Position numbers and translations under genes: made by a program. A DNA stretch of 60,000 nucleotides. Source: Branchiostoma floridae (taxonomy: Eukaryota; Chordata; Leptocardii; Amphioxiformes; Branchiostomatidae). The stretch covers positions 22,707,249 to 22,767,248 of the forward strand of contig NC_049980.1 of assembly GCF_000003815.2 (NCBI RefSeq). The letters are read 5' to 3'. Shown here piece after piece: positions 51,701-60,000 of this stretch. Under the pieces are notes generated by a model that was not told the origin of the DNA, did not search any database, and worked only from the letters and a program-made list of their open reading frames with translations. Position 1 is the stretch's first letter; each line of letters starts with the position of its first letter.

Positions 51701-53337
51701 GCGCAAGTACGGTGATTGGGTGTTGGTAGAACGCAAGTTGACAGAGGAAGTTCTAACAGTGATTTAGTTGTTCTCATATCTCGGGAATTCAACATTTTTT
51801 TCACCGAAACGTTCGTAAAACTCGATTTCCTTAACGAAATTCGTTTGATGAACTGTGTAACGTTACATATGTATATGTTGTTTCTTTCTGCAGGTCGCGG
51901 CACGTGTGATTGCGGGCAGTGCGTGTGCGAGTCGGGCTGGACGGGAGAGGCGTGCGAGTGTTCCGCCCGCACGGACGCCTGCATCTCCGAGAATGGGGAG
52001 GTCTGCAACGGTCACGGCACCTGCGAATGTGGCAAGTGCAAATGTGAGGACAACTTTGCTGGACCAACATGCGAGGAATGTCCGGTACGCGAATGGTTCT
52101 AAAGATTGGTACTGTGTATCGAATGTTTAAACTTAACGCTTAACATCTCACAGTGTCATCTGCCTCCTACGCTAGAGAGCAAAGAGAGAGCTCGACAAGT
52201 AGACTGAAGCTTAGGAAGAAAATTTTAGAAATATGGAAGAGAAAGACAACTAACGTTTGTACTTTTAGGCCGCGTCACCACGTGATTTTCAAGTGACGCA
52301 GGAACTTGAACCGTACAATGTATCTTGTTGTTTTTTGTCCAATATACGACTTTGAATCTACCTCTCATTGGATGCATGTTAACCTGTGTTGTACAGACGT
52401 GCCCAGGGAAGTGTGAAGGGAACAAAGGCTGTGTGCAGTGCCAGGCCTTCCAGTCCGGAGACGTGACAGACGTGGACTGTCTGCAGTGCCCCTTTAACGT
52501 CACCATGGTGGACAGTGTGGACGTCGTCGGTAAGAAACTCTCTCAGAAAATAAATGTTTGTGTAGAACAAACCAAGGAGGGTTGAAAATGCAAATTTGCT
52601 GCAGGCGTATGACAAAACCAAAAACCAAAGCCATCTTGGTAGAAGGTTGACCGACGTAAATATCACTCTAATAAGAATAGCAATGGCAGTTTGGTGGTGT
52701 ATCAATCCTGAATAACATGCATATGATGTCAAGGGTGCAATATTGTAAGCGCAACATTAATGATACATGTATATGTTACGCTGTGTCTGATGACTGAGGA
52801 AGAATTCTTAACATAACGTTGCTGCTCTTCTCAACAGTGGACGATCCTGAGACCCAGCTGTGCCGCTTCCGTGACGACGACGACTGTTTGTTCACCTTCT
52901 CGTATGGCAAGGGTGACGACAACTCACTGGTAGTCAACGTGCAGAGGACCAAAGGTATGTTCGCTACCAGAGCATCTGTATATGTCGTTATTGTTCTAGA
53001 CAGAACCATTCATCTTTGAGCATAGATTACAGGTGCTATATCTACTTTTCGAACAAAGTCCAATGCAGATAGTGTGATAATTGTGACGATCATTGATATA
53101 TCTAAAGAAATAGAAGAGAAGGCACTTGTATCGATATGCTGATCGATGCGATTCCTCCACTATTTTCCAGAATGCCCTCCGGAAGTCAACATCCTTCCCA
53201 TCATCCTCGGTATCGTGGCAGGGATCGTTCTGATTGGTCTAGCCATCCTGATCATTTGGCGAGTGCTGCTCTATCTGTACGACAGGAACGAGTATCAGAA
53301 GTTCGAAAGAGAGCAGCAGAAGACCAAGTTTTCATCG
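39768..53337 (+). CDS. ITGB-like: Integrin beta subunit, paralogue B (18 coding exons seen, tail exon missing)
   Basis: Exons in phase: 39768-39784, 43295-43374, 45239-45324, 45465-45575, 46925-47012, 47775-47906, 48051-48147, 48701-48872, 49064-49225, 49608-49703, 49994-50083, 50480-50758, 51110-51183, 51423-51643, 51894-52084, 52397-52529, 52838-52954 and 53171-53337 (771 codons). Domains: signal peptide ([18 protein letters not shown]), PSI ([19 protein letters not shown]), betaI with [20 protein letters not shown] and AGDGKLGGI, hybrid, I-EGF repeats (CECGKCKCE), beta-tail, transmembrane helix ([20 protein letters not shown]) and [13 protein letters not shown]. The last seen exon has the same length (167 bp) and phase as in paralogue A, where the next exon carries NPLY/NPTF. 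Here no such exon follows and a 100-N gap intervenes. Read-through would end at 53385 after VTIDIYDPFTTVCII. The start exon is less certain than the rest. Confidence 0.93.
40919..41580 (+). repeat. Short diverged direct repeat in beta-B intron 1
   Basis: GGTCCCAGAGGCGGGGATGT at about 40920 and GGTCCCAGAGGCGGGATGTT at about 41549 begin two similar stretches of roughly 30 bp or more, about 630 bp apart, each shortly before a GGTAA-type site. Confidence 0.6.
41373..41404 (+). CDS. Possible alternative first coding exon of integrin beta-B
   Basis: ATG at 41373 opens a 32-base segment ([10 protein letters not shown]) that ends AG before a strong donor (GTAAGA). Its phase (2) and terminal AG equal those of the exon at 39768-39784, so it could splice to the exon at 43295 and give the same signal sequence with a different N-terminus. 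No transcript evidence is available. Confidence 0.3.
41884..41897. repeat. Poly-C tract
   Basis: Fourteen C in a row in beta-B intron 1. Similar C runs occur near 8604 and 25857. Confidence 0.95.
45958..46038. repeat. Palindrome related to the 71-bp hairpin units
   Basis: AGTAAAATAATGGGATAAAG with GGTTGCTATTACAT is followed by the inverted version (ATGTGATAGCAACCCCTTAT, then CACTATTTTGCTAGT). This is the array's partial outlying copy, cut from the other units by the MITE. Confidence 0.8.
46039..46282. mobile_element. MITE with long terminal inverted repeats, copy 1, with TA target duplication
   Basis: The left end CCCCCTTTCCACTAGGACGG and right end CCGTCTAGTGGAAAGGGGG are inverted repeats. 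Complementarity continues through GCGCTCTC and CTGCGACCTAAA for about 50 bp. TA dinucleotides at 46037-46038 and 46283-46284 fit a target duplication. Removing the element restores a CTAGTAAGAGATG junction of the neighbouring tandem array. It lies in intron 4 of integrin beta-B. Confidence 0.85.
46285..46572 (+). repeat. Tandem array of 71-bp hairpin units (four copies)
   Basis: Units starting at 46301, 46372, 46443 and 46514 repeat with a 71-bp period. Each has an internal inverted repeat (AGTGAAATAATGTGAT and ATCACATTATTTTACT) around GCAACCCCTT, so each unit can fold. A diverged, larger palindrome of the same sequence (about 45958-46038) lies on the other side of the MITE. The last two units share substitutions (TACTGAAATAATCTG). 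Confidence 0.92.
50779..50961. mobile_element. MITE, copy 2 of the same family
   Basis: Ends CTCCATTCCACTGG and CCGTCTAGTGGAATGGAGA are inverted repeats. The subterminal CTGCGACCTAAAATTTCACA matches the copy at 46039-46282 (CTGCGACCTAAAATTTGACA). It starts about 20 bp after the donor of beta-B exon 12, near the 5' splice site of that intron. Confidence 0.8.
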
Positions 53338-53576
53338 GTAACTATCGACATTTATGACCCCTTTACTACAGTGTGCATCATTTGATGTTTCTAAATATGG
53401 ACAAGCCGCATGATTGCGAAGACGTACTTCAGAGGCAATGCCTGAAGGAAAACGATCACGATATCGTCACAATAAGAATATTAATAAAAATGTTTTGTTA
53501 ACTATTGTATGGATTATAAATTGATGCCTAATACCCGAAAATGTAAGTGTTTGTATATAAGAAGATAATTTCTTGT

Positions 53577-53676
53577 NNNNNNNNNNNNNNNNNNNNNNNN
53601 NNNNNNNNNNNNNNNNNNNNNNNNNNNNNNNNNNNNNNNNNNNNNNNNNNNNNNNNNNNNNNNNNNNNNNNNNNNN
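53577..53676. other. Assembly gap (100 N)
   Basis: Exactly 100 unknown bases, a conventional placeholder for a gap of unknown size. It lies 240 bp past the last visible integrin beta-B coding exon. In paralogue A the equivalent last intron is 373 bp, so the tail exon is expected about here. Confidence 0.99.
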
Positions 53677-55101
53677 GTTCCTGACCCCTACATATGGCGG
53701 CAGCAAGTGATCTGCCATTCCGTCTCCAAGTTACTTGCATGTGTGGGTTGTGTAGTGATGGTTTAAGTATAAGATCTAACATCTAAGGGGTAGCCTCCAT
53801 GACATCACTAGTTTTAAAGCTTCAGACGAAACGGGGTGAACTATTACAGATTTAACTCCAAAGGACAGCTATGATAAGTGCCTTATGATAGAGTGTTTAG
53901 TACTGGCATGAACAGACCTGGCATTCACTAGTTACGAAACGTCCCATATTATGTAGAACAAGATGGACTCTTTGAAGGGCACTTCCCGATTTCCTCATCT
54001 GTATGGTTTATTCGTAGTAATTTGGAAGAAATCTGAAAATTTCATTTGATTTTTACCTTCCTATTTTCTCTTATCTACCCCGCATTCCTGCTTTCTCAAG
54101 TGCGTTGTGTCAATCAAATTGGCGGTTTTGTAATGTCACAAATTTGATAATCAATTGTAAATATTAAAGACATTTTGGCTATATTGTATATATGTTTTCA
54201 TGTTGATATTGGTCCGTTTTGAGGCTAACTAACTCTGTATGCTTGTAAAGCGTTCAACCTTTTTAACAACATAGTGTAGACGTACGTATTGTATGTATGC
54301 TATTTATTTTACACAGTAGTAGTAGAGACTAATTTTAATCAAGATAACATATAGACTTATTAGCAATTCTTTTAGTGTTGATTTTCATTAATCAGTAATC
54401 GTGGATAAGATGTTGTTTAGTTATAGAAGGTAGGGATGTAGCGTCAGATAAAACATTTTTTTTGCGCACAACGTTGAAAACTACAAGTTACATTTCTACT
54501 CATGTACATAGTAACGTTTTCTTCACTGCAAGTATGCTGTGACTTTTATTTGACACCATTTTGATTTTTTTAATGATAATATCTAGATATCACAGTGCTT
54601 CCATGTTAAAACATACTTTATTTGTACATCAAACGCATCACTATAGTCTAAGAAACTCAAAATTGCAACGTGTTAATCATTTGGACACAGAAAGAGGATG
54701 TACTGACTGCACTTTATATTTGTACGTGCAATATGCAGTGAATTAAAACATATGTTGTAACACAGTGTCTACATTATGTTTCCTGTTGCAGTGCTTTTCC
54801 TAGATCAGACTACCTGCTTCAGTTTATGTTCCTATTCCCGACCAGACTCTCGTTACTTAGATTAAGTAACCTATCATCATCATCACAGTATTGCTGCTAA
54901 CCTTGGTGTCCGACAGTGCCCATGGTCCCGGTATCTGCAGTAATCCTCGATTTGAAATTGCCGTTGCTGGGCTGGGTGCTGTTGTCAATCAAATTTTGGT
55001 TGTTGAGAAGGGTATGAATGCCCCCTGGCGACCACAGCAATGTGGCTGTGGCTCGCTTAAAACACTTGAGAGTGCCATGTAACCATGTAAAATTGAATAA
55101 A
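53677..55101 (+). other. Probable 3' untranslated region of integrin beta-B, ending at AATAAA (55096-55101)
   Basis: AT-rich, without a supported exon. A short frame at 54891-55082 (63 codons) is followed at once by AATAAA, but its translation has no recognisable motif. The assignment as 3' UTR is inferred only from position and from the polyadenylation signal. Confidence 0.35.
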
Positions 55102-55240
55102 AATATAAACTTGAGACATGGCTTCTACCTGAATGTGGTTGGCCGCGCCAGGTGGTTGGCCGGTCAGGTTTGACAGTACCACAGAAGCACTTCGATAACT
55201 GACGACGTAGGGAATCCGTCGCGTCTTGGTATAGCTGACA

Positions 55241-57138
55241 TCACACGTCTTTCATGTCATGGCTAAAGAGGAAGTACAGAAAGGCTGCAACAATGAGCAC
55301 AACAAACACCACAGGAATGATCCATTCAAGGCGACACCCATGGCTGTCATGATTGGCTGACTGGTCTCCATGGGAACCCACCGCGAGACCACACTGTGCG
55401 CAGGTGTGAGAGGAGGACATCCGGGGACTGTGGGGGTGGGGGTTTCCCGGGGGGACGAGTGGTCTTCTTTCGAAGTCCTCCTCCAGTTTAATTGCCACAG
55501 CAGACATGACGGAGTAGGCTGAAGAAATAAGACAAATTCAGTACTTTCATGGTTAAAATCATGCTCTGTGAACGGACGCATTTATTCAGTCATAAATTTC
55601 CTAGTCTCGCTACGAATACACATATACTAGTATATTCCTCGCTCTTTCCGGACCTACCAACATACCAAATATCATAAGGATCCATCCACAGCTTCTCGAG
55701 TTATGTTGTGTACAAAAACAAAGGCAGACAAACAAATGACACACAAAAAATTGCCCTCTCGGGCGAAGGTAGAAAAAAGGAAGTCGTCATTTTTCCCCTC
55801 GCAGTCTGCTTTGCACCCAATAGTTCCGTTTTCCCTGTACGCCGTGAACGGTATCATACCTACTGACGGCATATGTTATTGTCGTACAACCAGAACTTTT
55901 CCTCGTTTGAACCGGCTCCTTATATCTTTCGTCAGATAGAGGACAAACCACTCGGGCACAATCCAACCAACTTCAGTGACGGCACGCTAACGGCTAGTAC
56001 ACACTGTTCGTTTGCTCTACCAACCACACAGGTACCTACCTGTTATGCAGAGTCGGTTCACAGCCGTGTTGAGGTGCTGGTGTAATGTAGTGCTTGTTGC
56101 TGGGAAAGCTGGACAGAGAGGCTGACTCGTGTAGTCGATCCCGAGTGTTCCAGTAAGGCCGTGTCTATTGACATGGCATCGACAATAGGAGATATGCAGT
56201 TTGTTCTCGACGTTCACGTCAGTATAACAGTCCAGGTCGTTGCCGAAAGTGTAGGCTCTGTTTTACTTCCGGCAGTCAGAGGGACTTTTTTTTAGTATCC
56301 CCCGCTCCAAAGAAGAAGGAAAAGTTCCTGTTGGACTGTCCCATTTGCCTTGCAGGGGTGACTTCCTCCTATCCATCAATTGCCCGTGGGCGCATGTTGA
56401 GATTATAACTCCTCCAATGTTCCTTCCTAATAAAGTCAATCATGTTTTTCTAAGAAAAATTAGATGCCAAAATTTGATTAGATGTGCAAAATGCTTTCAT
56501 TACCCTTGGTATTTCTAAAAAAATGCTCCTCACTGTATCGGGAGGATGAGTATTGTTGGTATTGGTATCAAAATTATGGTATTACAGACGAGTGATACTG
56601 TCCTTGCAGTACGCATATTGCCCGGTAGACAGCGCTTTAAATAACGGGAAACAATATTAACGACGTCCTCTCTAGCTTACCCGTTGAAGGTTTCCGGATT
56701 AAACTGTGACTCATGGAGGTTAAGGATTCTCCGTATAGAATGGTTTCGGTCTATCTCTACTACCTGGGTAAGAAATTTTGCCCTTTAAGAAGCTATTGAC
56801 TGTAGGCAGTGCCTACTGATCGTTGTGCCGAAAGATTAGGAAGACTCAGGGATTTGCGAACATTTCCATACTTACCATTACAGTATATCAGAACGTTTAC
56901 ACTCCGCTTCGAGTTGATTTCCGGGTCCCAGAGAGCCTTACTGGGAATCCCCATCGTTTTTAAATTGATTTCCACTTGAATAACTGTCAAACCTCTCAAA
57001 CCCAGCATACGTACCGTTAGGATCAGGATAGGCGTGACCGTCGACGCGATACAAATTAGTTAACCTCTCTCCTTCTCTGCGTACACTAGATAACCGATGG
57101 CCAATGCTCAATACTACGACAAGAGTCAGAAAGGGCAT
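55241..57138 (-). CDS. Unrecognised type I single-pass membrane protein (230 aa)
   Basis: Three minus-strand exons join in frame with good splice sites: 57138-56942 (donor GTAAGG), 56257-56040 (acceptor AAACAG, donor GTAGGT) and 55518-55241 (acceptor TTCTTCAG). Met at 57138 starts a signal peptide (MPFLTLVVVLSIGHRL). A hydrophilic ectodomain follows with AYPDPNGTYAGFERF (one NGT glycosylation site) and Cys in LDCYTD, SYCRCHV, PLCPA, RLCI and TCAQCGL. The C-terminal helix WIIPVVFVVLIVAAFLYFLF precedes a short basic/acidic tail (SHDMKDV). I do not recognise a family. The last exon alone would look like an 88-aa tail-anchored protein starting at Met 55507, and an earlier donor (GTACGT, 57014) exists but would leave the next acceptor less good. 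It may be lineage-specific. Confidence 0.65.
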
Positions 57139-57199
57139 GCAGGTCACGACTGTTGCAGCAGGGTGATGTGAACTAAAGTCGGAATGGCGCCGGGGCTAC

Positions 57200-60000
57200 A
57201 GACGGCTACATTTGATGAAGGAAAAACATCAAGCAAGAAGGCTTTATACATATATCAGCTGTGTGAATGTAATTTACCCACTGTTTGAGCTAAGAGGTGC
57301 CAGCTGCTGTAGTCCATTAAATCTTTATGATGCAGAACCATGTACGATGATATTAGATGCAAGAACCTTGGCTGAAGATGACACTCAAAAAGCTCTATAG
57401 ATTAGATATCATGGCTGAGAATATATTGAAGGCCGGGACAGCTATTTCCTCAAGTAACAGTAGGCTATAACCGACACAGGAGATTTTCAAGCAAATTTTC
57501 TGAAACCTACCCGCCCCCTCTTAATAGCCGCCGTACATAAATAAGGTGGGGATCACACTGGATTGCGCCAAATAACCCTAGGAAATTGCGCCAACGTTCC
57601 GATTTGTGTGCCAATTGTCCCTTTCGGTTACACTGACGTGCGACACATTTGCGTATGGAGCCTCTATGGCAAGTTGTATACAGGAAATCGCCATGTTTCC
57701 ACTGAATCATAAAAATGCTTTGTTGCCACTCAATAGCATAGAAATGCTTTGAAAAGAGGTTTCCAATGATAAAATGTTGTTTTAAGATTTCTGATACTTG
57801 GCGCAACATAGATATGATAATAGATTATATAAATTGCGCCGTTTGCGCCGCTTTACGAATTTAAAAAAAAAATACAAAAAAAAAATCACAATTTCCGGCG
57901 ACACTTTGCAATCCGTCTGAGTTACGTATTGAAATTATTGTAGCTCAGGTCAGGTTTGAGGGCCGAAGAAGAGAAGTAGTTTTTCGATTAGGTACTCGTA
58001 ACCAAGCTACACAACGTTGAGTGGAATAAAAAGATCTTTTTGGCCGCAAATTTTTACTCAAGTCTAAAAATGTCAGTACATAACTCATACGACTTGAATA
58101 TACGCTCAAGTGGGAACGCAGCTTTAAAAATAACGACTATGGAAAGACGTTGCTTATGTCCTTATCCCTGCACACTGCTCATGACCCATTATAGGAGCTC
58201 CTACAGGCATGCCGGAGAGACAGAGTACCTGTAGAATCAGCGCTGGAGGCGGGGATCTCCTCTAGGTCTGCTTCAAGGATTTAAACGACATGCAAGTACT
58301 ACTCGAACGTCATAAGAAACCTTTTAAGCTTGTTTTGTTGACCTTTTCCTCCGGTGTAACTAGTGAATGACAAGTCATCTCCTCAGGCTGCGTTCATAAC
58401 ACGACCTAGGTGCTGCTACACAGTGCACGTATTCAATTTGGTACTTACATGTACGTGGAGGATGCCATTTGTTGAGGATTTGTTTATACGTTTATGAGAA
58501 GACAAGTTGCGAAAGAAACAACAACACATTATCTGAACAATTCTGTTTCATGAAAGCCCCCCAAACCAAATTATGAAAAAGGCAAAGAGAAACTCACAGG
58601 AAACACAATTGAGGCACCATGAATGCTTTCGCCCAACTTCTTGAATGCTGACTGTGTTTAAGGTAAGCCGTTCATTTCCTCGGGTCGAAGTCTGGAAGTT
58701 TCCTCCGCCGCAAATGACACGGAAACGACAGTTAAGTCTGATTGGCGCACGGGAATAACGCTCCGACCCTTCACTCCGGTCAGTAGAAATGAGATTTTCA
58801 GGGTCACAGAGCACAAAGTTAGGTTAACAATTTAGGCAGTTTTTTTAAAGAAGTGTAAATCGCACCGCACCAATTGAAACCACTTTCTGGGATGTTTCAA
58901 CATAGACATTACAATATATGCATGTGTAAATAGATACTGAAAGCAGTATTAGCAGCTTTATTCCGGTATACTTTATCATAAGTTAAACAGCTGAGTGAAT
59001 TCCATAACCATTCTTTTTAAGTCGCTTGAATCGCATAACAACAAACCAACTTTAGGTCGCGTTTTTAGGACGAAGATTACCAACGTAAGTGCAAAAATGA
59101 CTAACTCAGTGATAACACTGCGCCACACTTACTGTGCTGGACTTAGGCACAAGAAAAAACATCGGATGGGATCAAAGCTAAAGTAACACCTATAGCCAGG
59201 GACAGCTATAGACAGGGACGTTATTTCCTGTTGTTAACCTCCAAGGGTAGTGCTGGAAGATTGCCAGTACTTCGGCCGGTAGTTTTGCAAAGATCTCTTT
59301 CTATGGAGGTCCTTCTCGGGTGCCACTAAGAGGCCCGTTAATGCTTACTTTAGATTTTAGAGTGCTGTTCAATGTCAGTTCAAAACATGACCTCGGGTCT
59401 ACTGATCCGGGTCGGGTGGAAGAGACAAGGTTTTTTTAAAGTTTTTTTTTATTAAAGACAACAACAGCAATGGTACATTTGTCAACCACTAAGACTAGTG
59501 TTTGTCGAGTACTATTGCACATAGAGGGATAACATAAACTGGTGTGTCTGGACGAATTACATGTGTAACTTAACATGCAGTACATGGGCAGTGGAACAGT
59601 CAGGAAAGACAAATACATGTAGTACATTTGTCAAAATACTGGGAAACCCTAAAGAAGAGACAAGGTAGCAGACAACAGGGAGGCAACATCTCCCCTTCTT
59701 AATGGTTATGAAATGCACCTAATCGAGGTCCTGATAAAACAAACAAACAAACAAACAAACAAACAAACAGAGGGATATAGGGATCAAAGAAGCAATCTAC
59801 ATCAGAGCTTTACAACCATCCCTGAACAGAGACGGTGGGCGCCATAGACTTCCTGCAACGTGTGATCCACTGCTTACTGAGTCAAGTGTTCTATCTGCAT
59901 AAGGCGACGTCACGACAGTAGTTAATTGTTCATTCCTTGACAAAGACTGGTGCTGTTCATTTTGTTTCGATACCAGGACACAGAAGCCCAAAATATACAA
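57200..60000. other. No supported gene
   Basis: Open frames of 60-100 codons occur on both strands (for example 57507-57809 and 58548-58814 minus) but lack splice partners or protein-like motifs. A CAAA microsatellite lies at 59736-59769. The right edge could be intergenic or an intron of a gene outside the window. Confidence 0.5.
59736..59769. repeat. (CAAA)n microsatellite
   Basis: Eight tandem AAAC/CAAA units in unannotated sequence. Confidence 0.95.

Noticed and set aside
54945-54960. NPRF-like codons as a candidate integrin beta-B tail exon
   Set aside because: After the only nearby acceptor the phase-0 frame starts with TAA, and the surrounding residues do not resemble an integrin tail.
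56999-57030. NPAY-like codons on the plus strand as a candidate integrin tail
   Set aside because: Falls within the first exon of the minus-strand membrane-protein gene and lacks flanking tail residues.

Overview
The window looks like genomic DNA of an invertebrate chordate, most likely an amphioxus (Branchiostoma). Genes are split by many introns of 0.2-6 kb with canonical GT-AG sites. The proteins are animal-specific (integrin beta, POFUT1, class I myosin, rhodopsin-family GPCR). Introns carry small inverted-repeat elements, and the palindrome TAACGTTA is strongly over-represented. The species is inference; protein identities come from reading the conceptual exons by eye.

Layout, left to right. 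(1) 504-4394, minus: seven coding exons of a MYO1E/MYO1F-type class I myosin head, running off the left edge, with a candidate initiator exon at 10.4 kb behind a 6-kb intron. (2) 10.6-11.1 kb: a 33-codon plus-strand ORF facing the myosin start and one unassigned minus-strand candidate exon. (3) 11618-14175, minus: a four-exon SAM-dependent methyltransferase. (4) 15.35-17.42 kb, plus: an intact rhodopsin-type GPCR that lacks most class-A microswitch residues and gains a PDZ-ligand tail from a second coding exon. (5) 17730-28562, minus: a complete 20-exon integrin beta gene (beta-A, 816 aa), with a probable 5' noncoding exon near 32.0 kb. (6) 33719-37623, minus: complete 8-exon POFUT1 (396 aa, KDEL end) with a decayed duplicate of exon 6. 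(7) 39768-53337, plus: a second integrin beta gene (beta-B, 18 visible coding exons, 771 codons); its cytoplasmic-tail exon is missing, probably lost in a 100-N assembly gap at 53577-53676. (8) 55241-57138, minus: a three-exon, 230-aa predicted type I membrane protein that I do not recognise. (9) 57.2-60 kb: no supported gene.

The two integrin genes are divergently oriented paralogues around POFUT1. They share most intron positions and phases and differ at three. POFUT1 acts in the ER on EGF repeats; the integrin subunits would pair with alpha chains at the cell surface. The sequence gives no reason to think the neighbours form a co-regulated unit. Repeats include a MITE-like element inserted, with a TA target duplication, beside a tandem array of 71-bp hairpin units, a second copy of the same family in another intron of the same gene, a 213-bp foldback element, a 0.7-kb TIR element and a 132-bp tandem duplication.
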